Positions 18,001 through 28,357 of a stretch of 64,000 nt of DNA are shown in pieces; position 1 is the first letter of the stretch, and each line of letters starts with the position of its first letter. The translations under genes were made by a program, and so were the position numbers. A model generated the notes under the pieces. That model ran no database searches. It worked only from the letters and a program-made list of their open reading frames with translations, and was not told the DNA's origin. Origin of the DNA: JANQOH01 sp965243325 (GTDB lineage Bacteria; Pseudomonadota; Alphaproteobacteria; UBA7887); contig CBDEUQ010000001.1 of NCBI GenBank assembly GCA_965243325.1, forward strand, positions 1 through 64,000, in the 5' to 3' direction.

Positions 18001-21000
18001 TCTCGCTGCGGATACCGGCCGCGGGCCTCCCGGCGGGGATGAGTCTTGCCGCGGCGGGCGCCGCCACCCCGCCCGAGGCCACGGTCACCGTCTCCGAGAG
18101 CGCGCCCCCGAGCGTGCCCGAGGCGGCGTTCGCCGCGGGCGAATCGGACGCGGGCGAGGCCGCGGGCACCCGCACCGTGACGGTGCACCTCGTGCCGCCG
18201 CCGACCTCGCCGCTCGCGCTCGCCTACACCGTGGGCGGCACCGCGACGGCGGGCGCGGACTTCACCATCGCGGGCTCTGGCATCGTCGCGGTGCCCGCGC
18301 ATGCGACCGGCGTCGACATCGAGGTGGCGGTGCTCGACGACACCGCGCAGGAGTCCGACGAGACGCTCGTCCTGACGCTCGCCGCCGGCGCGGGCTACAC
18401 GGTGGGCGCCCCGGGCGTGCACACGCTCACCCTTGCCGACGACGACGCGCCGCCGCCCGCGCCCGTGGTCTCGGTCGCGGGCACGCCGGGCGCCGAGGGC
18501 GGCGCGCCGGCGCGCTTCCTCCTCACCGCGCGCCCGCGGCCCGCGGGCAGCCTCGCGGTGCGCGTGCGGGTGACCGGGAGCGGCGGCTATGCCGGCCCGG
18601 GCGAGACCGGCACGCGCACGGTGACGATGGACGCGTCGGGCTCGGCGGTGCTCGATGTCGCGATTGCCGACGACGCCATCGACGAGCCGGACGGCGGCTT
18701 CACCGCGACGGTGAGGCCCGGCACGGGCTACGCGGTGCACGCAAGCGCTGCCGCCGCCACCGTGGCGGTGGCCGACGACGACCCGACCCGGGTGACGCTT
18801 GCGGGCTCCGCGGACGCAATCCCCGAGACCGGGGGGACGAAGGCGCTCGCGGTGCGCCTCGCCCGGGCGCTCGTCTCTGCGGAGACGCTCGCGGTGCCGC
18901 TCGTGTTCGCAGGCGAGGCGGTGCGGGGCCTCGACTACACGCTGAGCTGCGGCAACGCGACGGGTGCTGCCTGCCGCGAGCTTGCGGGCGAGGCGCCGCG
19001 CATCGAGTTCAGCGCCGGGGGCCGCACCGCGACGGTGACGCTCGCCTCTGCCGGCGACGCCATCAACGAGGGCGCGGGCGAGACGGTGACGGTGGGCCTG
19101 GGGGCGCTCGACGCACACTCGGGCACCGGCCTCGGCGGGGGTGCTGCGGGCGCAGGAAACGTCGCGTTCACCCTCACCGACGACGACGCGGGCCCGGAGC
19201 CCGGCCTCGTGCTGCCCGCCACGGACGTGGCCGTGGTCGAGGGCGCGACGGCGAGCTACGAGCTCAAGCTCGCCTCCGACCCCGGCGACGGCGCCACGGT
19301 GCGGGTGAGCGTCACCTCCGCGGACACCGGCGCGGTGACGGTGAGCGACACCCAGTCGGGTGTGAACGGCACGCAGGACTGGCTCGACTTCACCGGCGGC
19401 GCCGCCGGCACCTGGAGCACCGCCCAGACGGTGACCGTCGCCGGCGTGCACGACGCCGACTCCGCCCACGAGGCGGACGTGGCGCTCGCCCACGCCGCGA
19501 GCGTGCAGGCGGGCACGAGCGCGCCCTATGCGGGGCTTGCGAGCCGGACGCTCCACGTCGACGTGACCGAGGACGACGCGGCCGAGGTCGGCTTCAAGCA
19601 GGACGCCCACGCGGTGGACGAGGGCGACGACGCGACGCTCACGCTCACGTTCACGCGCGCGCTAGGGAGCGACGTGACCGTGCGGGTCCTGCTGACCGGT
19701 CTCGGGGCGACCGGCTCGGGCGTCGACTTCGACTCGACCCCGCGCTCGATTGCCGTCCCGGCGGGGACGGTGGAGCAGGCGTTCACCGTCTCGACCGTCG
19801 AGGACGAGAAGTTCGAGGGCTACGAGACCTTCCGGGCGACGATTCTCGCCCTCGGCCTCCCCGACGACCTGGCGCTCGCCGCCGCGCACCGCTCGACCGT
19901 CACCATCGTCGACGACGAGGCCTCGGTCTCGCCCGCGCTCGACGCCGGCATCCACGAGGGCGAGACGCTGACCTACACCGTCTCGGGGCTCGACCCCGCG
20001 CATGCGAGCGTGACGCTCCTGGCCGCCACCTCGAGCACCGCGACCCGCGACACCGACGGGACGTGGGACGCGGGCGAGGACTACCGCCTGCTTCGCCCCG
20101 GCGACCCCGAGGACACGGTGCTCGGCGCGACCGACCCCCTCACCCCCTCGGGCGGGGCGGTGACGTTCCGCATCGAGACGCGCGCCGACACCGACGATAC
20201 CGAGGGCGACGAGACGGTGGTGTTCGAGATGGAGCTTCCGGGTGTCTTGGGGGAGGCGGCGCTCGGGACGCTGGCGCTGAAGAACGGCCCGCGCCTCGAG
20301 GCTGGGGTCGCGCTCTCCGCGCAAACGCTCGCCCTCGACGAGGGGACGACCGGCACCTACACCGTGGCGCTCACCCTCGCGCCCGCCCCGGGCGAGACGG
20401 TGACCGTCACCGCGGCGAGCCCCGATGCGGGCGCGGTGCGGGTGCACGCCGCCGGCGGCTCCCCGGGGGCGCGCGCGACGCTGACCTTCACCGACGCGAC
20501 CTGGAGCGCCGCGCAGACGGTGACGGTGACCGCGCTCTCCGACTTCGATGCGAGCGACGAGCGCGTCGACATCGCGCACGCGGTCGAGGGCACGGGCGCG
20601 TACGCGGACGTGACCGCGCCGGCGGTGGCGGTCACGGTGGACGACGACGAGGTGCCCGTCGTGGTCTCGGTCGCCGCGGGCGCGGCGGTGGATGAGGGCG
20701 GGGCCGCGACCTTCACGGTGACGGCGACGCCTGCGCCGCCCCGCACGCTTCGCATCGCGCTCGCGCTCGGCGAGACCGGCGCGTTCCTCGCCCCGGGCGC
20801 CACGCTGCCTGCGGTGCACCTCAGCCCCACCCGGGCGTCGCAGAGCGTCTCGCTCGCGACCGAGGACGACACGGTCAACGAGGCGCACGGCGCGGTGACG
20901 CTCACCGTCGAGGCGGGGACGGGCTACGTCGTGGCGGCCGCGCCGGACCATACCGCGAGCGTCGCCGTGCGCGACGACGACGGGGCGGGCCAGCCGGTGG

Positions 21001-23261
21001 TGAGCATCGCGAGCGCGCAAAGCCCCGGCACGACCGCGTTCGAGGGCGACGCGCTCGTCTTCACGGTGCGCGCCGACCCCGCGCCCGCGGCCGAGCTCGC
21101 CGTCACCGTCGGCGTCGCCGAGAGCGCGGGCAGCGCCTTCGTCGTCCCCGGCGGAACGGGGAACAAGACGGTGACGATTGCGGCGAACGCGCGCACGGCG
21201 ACGCTGAGTGTCGCGACCGTCCAGGACACCGACGAGGAGGACCCGGCGTTCGCGACGGTGACGGCGACGGTGGCGCACGCGCCGGGCTACACCGTCGCCG
21301 ATGCGCCGCGCGACAGCGCGCAGGCGACGGTCTCCGACGACGACGGGCTGCCCGGGGTCACCATCCACGACGCGCAAGCCGAAGAGGGCGACCCGATGTT
21401 CTTCCGGGTGACGCTCTCGAAGGCGGCGGCCCACACCGTCGAGGTGAAGTGGGCGACGAGGTTCGAGTACGACGCCAACAAGTGGGAGACCGGCAGCGCC
21501 CGCTACACCCTCGACTACACGAGCGCCAACGGCATCCTGCGCTTCGCCCCGCGCGAGACCGTGCGCGAGATCCTGATCTACACCGTCGACGACGCCCACG
21601 ACGAGGGCGACGAGACGTTCGAGGTGGAGCTCTCCGACCCTGTGGGGGCGGTGATAGCCGACGGCCTCGCGACGGGGACGATCACGAACGACGACCCGCT
21701 GCCCGCGGCCTGGCTCGCGCGCTTCGGGCGCACGGTGGCGGAGCAGGCGCTCGAGGGCGTCGCGGACCGCATCGCCGCCCCGCGCAAGCCGGGGATGCAG
21801 GGCACGCTCGCCGGGCAGGCGCTGAGCCCCTCGACAGGCTCGGGACAGGCGCTCGACCCGGCGGCTTCCGGCCAGGCGGCGGGCGGAACGCCCGGCACGG
21901 CGGCGCTCGCGCTCGCCGACGTGGCGCGCCGCTTCGGCGACGGCCCGTTCGATCCGTTCGGTCATGGCGCCGCGCCGGGCCCCGGCGCGGCGCAGGCGCA
22001 ATCGCGCACGATGACCGCGAGCGAGGCGCTGCTCGGGTCGAGCTTCACGCTGACCGGCGAGACGGACGGCGCGGGCGGCACCATGGCCTTCTGGGGCCGG
22101 GCGGCGCAGTCGAGCTTCGACGGCGTCGAGCGGGGCGCCGGCACCGACATCGCCCTCGACGGCACGGTGACCACCGGCATGCTGGGCGCGGACTATGCGC
22201 GCGGGCCCTGGCTGGTGGGGCTTGCGCTGACCCTGAGTTCGTCCGAGGGCAGCTATGCCGCCACCGGCGATCGGGATCCCTGTCCCGGTACGGACGCGGA
22301 CCGGTGCGACGGCGCGGTGCGCGCCGGCGACGGCACGCTGGAGGCGTCGCTGACGGCGGCGGTGCCCTATGCGTCGTGGCGGGCCTCGGAGCGCCTCAAG
22401 CTCTGGGGCGCGCTCGGCTACGGCGCCGGCGAGGTGACGCTGAAGACGGGCATGGGCGAGCGCCTCGGCGCGGACATCGACTGGACCATGGCGGCGGCCG
22501 GCCTGCGGGGCGACGTGATCGCGCTGCCCATGGAAGGCTCCGGCCTTGCCCTCGCGGTGACCTCGGACGCCATGTGGGCGCGCACGGCCTCGGAGAAGAC
22601 ACGGGACCTTGCGGCGTCGGAGTCCGACGTGACCCGGCTCAGGCTCGGGCTGGAGGGAAGCTACCGCGTCGCCCTCGAAGAGGGCGGCAGCATCACGCCG
22701 AAGCTGGAGGTGGGCGCGCGCCATGACGGGGGCGACGCCGAGACCGGGTTCGGGGTGGAGTTGGGCGGCGGCATCGCCTGGGTCGATCCGAAGCTCGGTC
22801 TCTCGCTCGACCTCTCGGGCCGCACGCTGATCGCGCACGGCAACGACGATCTCGAGGACCGGGGGTATTCGGCCTCGCTCGCGTACGACCCGGCCCCGGC
22901 GACGAAGCGGGGTCCGTCGCTGACGCTCACCCAGGACTGGGGCGGGGGGGCCGAGGGCGGCCTCGACGCGCTGTTCGCGCCGGACCCGCTGGAGGACCGC
23001 ACCGCCGACGGCGAGCCAACCTCCCGCTGGGCCATGGAGGCGGCTTACGGCCTGCCGGCCTTCGGCGGGCGCTGGACCGGCAGCCCGCATGCCGGGCTGG
23101 GGCTCGCGACCGGTACGCGCGACTACACCATCGGCTGGCGGCTCACACCGGAAGCGGCCAACGCGCCCGACCTGTCGCTCGGTCTCAAGGCCACCCGCCG
23201 GGAGAGCGACACGGCCGAGCCCGAGCATAGCGTCGGGGTGGAAGTCCGTGCCAGATGGTGA
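11984..23261 (+). CDS. Giant Calx-beta repeat autotransporter-like surface protein (one internal frameshift)
   Basis: If one frameshift is corrected the product is about 3,758 aa. The N-terminus has a long basic lead and a hydrophobic signal segment (LCAALLFVPLAAGLAAG) with probable cleavage after AQA at residue 83. The body is a run of Calx-beta-type domains of about 90-125 aa, recognisable by EGDETFTV, DDxxxEGDE and closing LDND motifs, perhaps 25-30 in all. From about residue 3,345 a beta-barrel begins (MTASEALLGSSFTLTGETDG, MAFWGRAAQSSFDG) and ends with Trp as autotransporter barrels do. Likely role: surface adhesion or cell contact, exported through its own barrel. The first frame is open from 11984 to at least 13279; the second takes over at 13281 and runs to 23261. 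The break lies in ACGAGCCGAG. ATG 11984 lacks a Shine-Dalgarno site, so the start is uncertain. Confidence 0.85.
21816..21856 (+). repeat. REP-like palindromic insert inside the surface-protein gene
   Basis: CCCCTCGACAGGCTCGGG at about 21827-21844 resembles a widespread intergenic REP motif whose typical form contains CTGAGCCTGTCGA. It is read in frame as SPSTGSGQA. It is bracketed by short direct copies of CAGGCGCT, as if inserted. It sits in the low-complexity linker between the last repeat and the barrel, where an insertion would be tolerated. Confidence 0.5.
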
Positions 23262-23563
23262 ACGACGCGAGTCCGATGCGCGATGCCGTGGAGACGGGCG
23301 ACGGGAGCCGGGCATGGCTCTTCCTGCGCCGCGTCCCGGAATACGAGGCGGCATGGCGGGCGCGGCCACCGACGGCAGCGCCGGGCGTCATGCCCGGTGA
23401 CGGTTGGCAAACCGGCTGATAGAGTGCGCCGGGAATCGCGGTCGGCGGCGGGGACTTCCGGGGCCGGGCCGGAGGGGCCGTCGCCCGCCGCCCTCTTGCA
23501 CCCCTGGACCCCGATGGACTGAAGTTGGAGTGAATCCGCTTACAGTACGCTTACACCGGCCCG
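23262..23563. other. Intergenic region, no gene seen
   Basis: About 300 bp between the surface-protein stop and the hydantoinase gene. Short open frames exist in both strands but none has a ribosome site or familiar sequence. I see no convincing terminator; the inverted CCGGT/ACCGG near 23396-23419 has no T-run. The promoter of the next operon should lie here. Confidence 0.45.
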
Positions 23564-25702
23564 ATGGGACCGTCTTTGGATCGGGTCGGGATCGTGCCGC
23601 AAGATATTGATAAAAAGACAAAAAACGCCGTAGCGCAAGCCCGATTCCGCATCGGCGTGGACGTGGGCGGCACGTTCACCGACGTCGCGCTGGAGACGGA
23701 CGACGGCCGGCTCTTCACGCACAAGATTCTCACCACTCCGCACGCGCCGGCGGACGCGGTTCTCGACGGCATTGACGCCGCGCTCGCCGACTCCGGGTGC
23801 GTCCCGGGCGACATCCGCCTCGTCCTGCACGGGACCACGCTCGCCACCAACGCGATCATCGAGCGACGCGGTGCGCGGACGGCGCTGATCGTGACCGAAG
23901 GCTTCCGCGATTCGGTCGAGATGGCGTACGAGAACCGGTTCGCGCAGTACGACATAAACGTCGACAAGCCGCCGCCGCTGGTGCCGCGTTATCTGCGCCT
24001 GCCGGTGCGCGAGCGCATGTCCGCCGCCGGCACGGTGGTCGCGCCGCTCGACGAGGAGACCGTGGAGGCGCTGATTCCGCAACTCGACGAACACGAGGTC
24101 GAGAGCGTGGCGATCGGCCTGATTCACGCCTATGCGAACCCGGCGCACGAACGACGGGTCGCGGAGCTCGTTGCCGCGGCGCGGCCCGACCTGTGGATTA
24201 CCGAAGCGGCCGCGGTGTGCCCCGAGATCCGCGAGTACGAGCGCCTCTCGACCGCGTGCGCGAACGCCTACGTCCGGCCGCTGATGGCGCGCTATCTCGA
24301 CGACCTCAGGACGCGGCTTTCGGAAGCCGGGTTGGCGGCGCCGATGCTGCTCACGATGTCGAGCGGCGGCCTCACGACCCTGGAGACGGCGCGGCGGTTC
24401 CCCGTCCGCCTCGTCGAGTCGGGACCTGCGGGGGGAGCGATTATGGCCTGCCGCATCGCCGCCGAGTGCGACATCGCCGAAGCGCTGTCCTTCGACATGG
24501 GCGGCACCACGGCGAAGATTTGCCTGATCGACGGCGCCGAGGCCGAGACCGCGCGCAGCTTCGAGGTCGCCCGCGCCTACCGCTTCACCAAGGGCAGCGG
24601 CCTGCCGCTCCGCGTGCCGACGATCGAGATGGTCGAGATCGGTGCCGGCGGCGGCTCGGTCGCCGATGTCGACGCGCTGGAGCGCGTTCGCGTCGGCCCG
24701 GAAAGCGCGGGCGCCGACCCGGGACCGGCGTGTTACGGCCGCGGCGGCGACCACGCCACGGTGACCGATGCCGACCTGCTGCTCGGCCGGCTCGACGCCG
24801 ACGACTTCGCCGGCGGCGCCATTCGCCTCGACGCCGGCCGGGCGACCGCGGCGCTCGACCGCGCCGTCGCCGCGCCGCGCGCCGAGACTCCGGTCGCCGC
24901 CGCGCATGCGGTCTCGGAAGTGGTGGAGGAAGCGATGGCGGGCGCGGCCCGCGTCCACGCCGTCGAGCGCGGCAAGACTCTCGCCGGGCGTACGCTGATC
25001 GCGTTCGGCGGCGCCGCGCCGCTGCACGCGGCGGCGCTCGCGAGCAAGCTCGGCATGAGCCGCGTCACGGTGCCGGCCGGCGCCGGCGTCTGCTCGGCAA
25101 TCGGCTTTCTGCGGGCGCCGATTTCCTACGAGGTATCGCGCAGCCTCTACATGCTGCTCGGCGCGTTCGAGGCTTCGCGCGCCAACGCCCTTCTCGCCGC
25201 CATGCGGACGGAGGCCGAAGCAGTGGTGCGTCTCGGCGCCGGCGACGCGCCGCTGCGGGAGGCGCGGACGGCGTCGATGCGCTACGCCGGCCAGGGACAC
25301 GAGATCGACGTGCCGCTGCCGAACCGCGCCTTCGAAGAGTCCGCGGCCGAGGCTCTCGAGCGGGCGTTCGCCGACGTCTACCGGGCGCAGTACGGCCGCC
25401 AGATCCCCGGGGTCGACATCGAAATCGTCAACTGGTCGCTGACCCTCGGCACGGAGCCGGCGGCGCCCGAGCGGCACCCGACGCCGGCCGCCGTTCCGGC
25501 GCCCGCGCCCGGCGGCTTCCGCCGCCTGCACCCGGACGGCGACGGCTCCGTCGAAGTCCCCGTCCACATGCGCGCGGCACTGTCGGCGGGCTGCGAGATC
25601 GACGGCCCGGCCTTGATCGCCGAGGCGCAGACGACCACCGCGGTCCCGGCGGGAGCGCGGGCGCGGGTCGACGCGTCGGGCTGCATCCACATCTCACTGT
25701 GA
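23564..25702 (+). CDS. hyuA: Hydantoinase/oxoprolinase subunit A (HyuA family)
   Basis: The 712-aa protein is the ATP-binding subunit of an enzyme that opens cyclic amides (hydantoins, 5-oxoproline or related N-methylhydantoins). The N-terminal actin-like fold shows RIGVDVGGTFTDVALE at about residue 28 and LHGTTLATNAIIERRG. The middle domain has FDMGGTTAKICLI and VESGPAGGA, and the C-terminal part contains ACYGRGG and GAAPLHAAALA. Length and motifs fit the family. The next gene follows after 10 bp and supplies subunit B. The start is uncertain: ATG 23564 lacks a clear Shine-Dalgarno site and a GTG at 23594 is possible. Substrate cannot be told from sequence. Confidence 0.9.
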   Translation: MGPSLDRVGIVPQDIDKKTKNAVAQARFRIGVDVGGTFTDVALETDDGRLFTHKILTTPHAPADAVLDGIDAALADSGCVPGDIRLVLHGTTLATNAIIERRGARTALIVTEGFRDSVEMAYENRFAQYDINVDKPPPLVPRYLRLPVRERMSAAGTVVAPLDEETVEALIPQLDEHEVESVAIGLIHAYANPAHERRVAELVAAARPDLWITEAAAVCPEIREYERLSTACANAYVRPLMARYLDDLRTRLSEAGLAAPMLLTMSSGGLTTLETARRFPVRLVESGPAGGAIMACRIAAECDIAEALSFDMGGTTAKICLIDGAEAETARSFEVARAYRFTKGSGLPLRVPTIEMVEIGAGGGSVADVDALERVRVGPESAGADPGPACYGRGGDHATVTDADLLLGRLDADDFAGGAIRLDAGRATAALDRAVAAPRAETPVAAAHAVSEVVEEAMAGAARVHAVERGKTLAGRTLIAFGGAAPLHAAALASKLGMSRVTVPAGAGVCSAIGFLRAPISYEVSRSLYMLLGAFEASRANALLAAMRTEAEAVVRLGAGDAPLREARTASMRYAGQGHEIDVPLPNRAFEESAAEALERAFADVYRAQYGRQIPGVDIEIVNWSLTLGTEPAAPERHPTPAAVPAPAPGGFRRLHPDGDGSVEVPVHMRAALSAGCEIDGPALIAEAQTTTAVPAGARARVDASGCIHISL

Positions 25703-25712
25703 GGACGTCGCC

Positions 25713-27446
25713 ATGAAGGACGGAAACCGCCTGTCGGCGCTGGACCGGCAGATCGTGTGGGACCGCATGAACGCCGCGGTGGAGGAACAGGCGCAGACGC
25801 TGATCCGCACCGCCTTCAGCAACACGGTGCGCGAGGCGGGAGACCTGTCGGCGGGCATCTTCGACCTCCGCGGCCGCATGCTCGTGCAGGCGGTGACGGG
25901 AACGCCGGGCCACGTCAACGCGATGGCGGCCTCCGTCGCCCATTTCATCGCCCGCTTCCCGGTCGAATCGATGCGGCCCGGCGACGTCTACATCACCAAC
26001 GATCCGTGGCGGGCGACCGGGCACCTGCACGACTTTACCGTCGTCACCCCGTGTTTCCGGGGCGGCCGCGCGGTGGGAATGCTGGCCTCCACGTCGCACG
26101 TGGTCGACGTCGGCGGCCGCGGTTTCGGGCCCGACGCACGGCAGGTATACGAAGAGGGAATCTTCATACCCATCATGAAGTTGATGGACGCCGGCCGAAT
26201 CGAACAGGCGCTGATCGATATCGTGCGCGCGAACGTCCGTGAACCGACGCAGCTCGAGGGCGACTTCTACTCGCTTGCGGCGTGCAACGAGGTCGGCTGC
26301 CGGCGCCTGGTCGAGACCATGGACGGCTTCGGCATCGACGATCTCGACGCCATCGCCGACCACATCGTCGACACGTCGCATCGGGCGATGCTGCGCGAGA
26401 TCGCGGCGCTGCCCGCCGGATCGTGGCGCCACGCCATGCGCATCGACGGCTACGAAGCGCCGATCGATCTCGTGGCGACGCTGACGATCGGCGGCTCGGG
26501 AATCGATATCGACTTCGACGGCACATCGGGCGTTTCCGACTTCGGCATCAACGTGCCCCTGCCCTACACGCAGGCGTACGCCACCTTCGGCGTGCGCTGC
26601 GTCGTCGGAGCGGAGATCCCCAACAACGCCGGTTCGCTCGCCGCCGTGCGAGTCACTGCGCCCGAAGGCTGCATCCTCAACGCGAGACCGCCGCGCGCGG
26701 TCGCGGCGCGGCACGCGATCGGCCAGATGCTCCCCGACGTGGTGCTGGGCTGCCTGCACCGGGCGGTGGCCGACATCGGGCCGGCGGAAGGCACGTCCTG
26801 CCTGTACAATTTCGTGCTCTACGGCGGCGACGGCATCGCCGACGGCCGCGGCGGCGCGAATGCGGCGCCGTTCACCGTCACCCTGTTCCACAACGGCGGC
26901 ACCGGAGCGCGGCCGACGAAGGACGGGCTTTCGGCTACGGCGTTTCCGTCGGGTGTGCGCAACACGCCGGTGGAGATCAACGAGGCGATCGCGCCGATCC
27001 TCGTCAAGCGCAAGGAATACCGCGTCGACTCGGCGGGCGCCGGCCGGCGTCGCGGCGGTGTCGGCCAGATCATGGAGATCGCCGGAATCGACGGCGCGCC
27101 GTTCGCCGTGTCGTCGATGTTCGACCGCGTGCGCTTTCCGCCGCGCGGGCGCGACGGCGGCGGCAACGGCGCCACCGGCAGGCTGGCGCTCGCGAGCGGC
27201 GCGGACCTGCGGCCGAAGGGCCGCCAGACCGTGCCCGCCGGCGACACACTGATGATCGAGATGCCGGGCGGCGGCGGCTACGGCGACCCGCGCGAACGCC
27301 CGGCCGCGGAGGTGGCGCGCGACGTGCGCGACGGCCTCGTCAGCCCCGGGGCGGCGGCGGAACGCTACGGCATCGCCGTCGACGCGGCGGGGCGCCTCGA
27401 CTTCGACGCGCCGCGCACGACGCCGCGGCGCCTCGGTAACGCGTAA
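25713..27446 (+). CDS. hyuB: Hydantoinase/oxoprolinase subunit B (HyuB family)
   Basis: The 577-aa protein is the partner of the preceding gene and carries the hydrolase part of the ATP-dependent cyclic-amide hydrolase. Family features include MNAAVEEQAQTLIRTAFSN, VREAGDLSAGIFD, PGDVYITNDPW, HLHDFTVVTPCF and a glycine-rich C-terminus ending PGGGGYGDPRERP. The start ATG follows AGGACGTCGCC. Tight spacing implies co-transcription and stoichiometric assembly with HyuA. The following outer-membrane protein gene starts only 10 bp downstream and may share the transcript. Confidence 0.9.
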   Translation: MKDGNRLSALDRQIVWDRMNAAVEEQAQTLIRTAFSNTVREAGDLSAGIFDLRGRMLVQAVTGTPGHVNAMAASVAHFIARFPVESMRPGDVYITNDPWRATGHLHDFTVVTPCFRGGRAVGMLASTSHVVDVGGRGFGPDARQVYEEGIFIPIMKLMDAGRIEQALIDIVRANVREPTQLEGDFYSLAACNEVGCRRLVETMDGFGIDDLDAIADHIVDTSHRAMLREIAALPAGSWRHAMRIDGYEAPIDLVATLTIGGSGIDIDFDGTSGVSDFGINVPLPYTQAYATFGVRCVVGAEIPNNAGSLAAVRVTAPEGCILNARPPRAVAARHAIGQMLPDVVLGCLHRAVADIGPAEGTSCLYNFVLYGGDGIADGRGGANAAPFTVTLFHNGGTGARPTKDGLSATAFPSGVRNTPVEINEAIAPILVKRKEYRVDSAGAGRRRGGVGQIMEIAGIDGAPFAVSSMFDRVRFPPRGRDGGGNGATGRLALASGADLRPKGRQTVPAGDTLMIEMPGGGGYGDPRERPAAEVARDVRDGLVSPGAAAERYGIAVDAAGRLDFDAPRTTPRRLGNA

Positions 27447-27456
27447 CGGTCGACGG

Positions 27457-28263
27457 GTGCGAAGAAGCGAAACCGCGAAGAGAAATCTCCCGCCCGCTCC
27501 GGCATGGCGCCGCACGGCCTGCGCCTTGTCGGCCGTTTCGCTGCTCGCCGGCGTCGGACCCGCGCACGCCGCAGACGGGGACACGACGGTTCGGTGGAAG
27601 GAAACCTACGCCGGCGTCTTCGTCGGCACCGGCCGGATCGACAACCGCATCGTTGACGTGGAGGGCTTCGCCAACTGGGGCAATCCCGGCTGGACGGTCG
27701 ACTACGACGCCGCCGGAAAGGTCGTTGGCGTGCTGGTCGGAAGGACCTTCGACGTTGGCGACATGCCTCTGAGGATCGAGGTCGACGGCACCTTCGGCGA
27801 CGTTTCGGCAAGCTCGAACAGGCTCGACCCGCGGGATCGCGACGAGACGGCGGAAACGGAGTTCCGCTGGATGTTCACGCTGCGGGGAGGCGTCGAGCGC
27901 GCAACGGGCCCCGCAACCCTCTTCGCCACCGGCGGGCTCGCGGCGGCCCGGATCGCCAACTCCGTGACCGACATCGATTTCGGCGGGGGCGCGCCGCCGC
28001 GCCTCGACCCCGACGACTCCTTTCGCGACAGCTCGCCGATGATCGGCTGGACCGCGGGTGTCGGCGTCGAAGTGCCGCTGGCCGACGCCTGGACGCTGCG
28101 GCTCGAAGGCTCCCACTACGATCTCGGGCGGCGTACGCGTCACGTGAACCGCTCCGGCGACGGCCGTTGCGGTCCGGACAACCCCCGCCGGCCGTGCGCT
28201 TACGAGATCGGGAACAGGCTGCACACGGTGCGGGTCGCCCTCGTCCGCCGGTTCGGGCCGTAG
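27457..28263 (+). CDS. Outer-membrane beta-barrel protein
   Basis: The frame starts at a GTG, giving 268 aa with a signal peptide (CALSAVSLLAGVGPAHA, cleavage near residue 37). The mature part alternates strands typical of small OmpA/OmpW-like porins: ETYAGVFVGTGRI, KVVGVLVGRTFDVG, FATGGLAAARIAN, WTAGVGVEVPLADAWTLRLE, and ends VRVALVRRFGP. No peptidoglycan-binding domain follows. It starts 10 bp after hyuB, so it may be co-expressed, perhaps for substrate entry, but that link is only positional. An uncharacterised member of the outer-membrane barrel superfamily. Confidence 0.75.
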   Translation: MRRSETAKRNLPPAPAWRRTACALSAVSLLAGVGPAHAADGDTTVRWKETYAGVFVGTGRIDNRIVDVEGFANWGNPGWTVDYDAAGKVVGVLVGRTFDVGDMPLRIEVDGTFGDVSASSNRLDPRDRDETAETEFRWMFTLRGGVERATGPATLFATGGLAAARIANSVTDIDFGGGAPPRLDPDDSFRDSSPMIGWTAGVGVEVPLADAWTLRLEGSHYDLGRRTRHVNRSGDGRCGPDNPRRPCAYEIGNRLHTVRVALVRRFGP

Positions 28264-28357
28264 CGGAGGCCACTGCGGTCCCGGCCGCCGCGCCCGGCGC
28301 GATCCCCGATCTCGAAGGCCCGCACGGCGCGAACGCCGGCAACGCTCCGGCAACCGC

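Noticed and set aside
13155..23369. Very long minus-strand open frames opposite the giant surface protein
   Set aside because: They mirror the codon bias of the plus-strand gene, are rich in Arg/His/Gly runs, and lack ribosome sites and any familiar domain. The plus strand shows clear Calx-beta repeats and a barrel.
25428..27584. Long minus-strand frames opposite hyuA/hyuB
   Set aside because: The plus strand carries complete HyuA and HyuB motifs at normal lengths; the opposite frames are low-complexity shadows.
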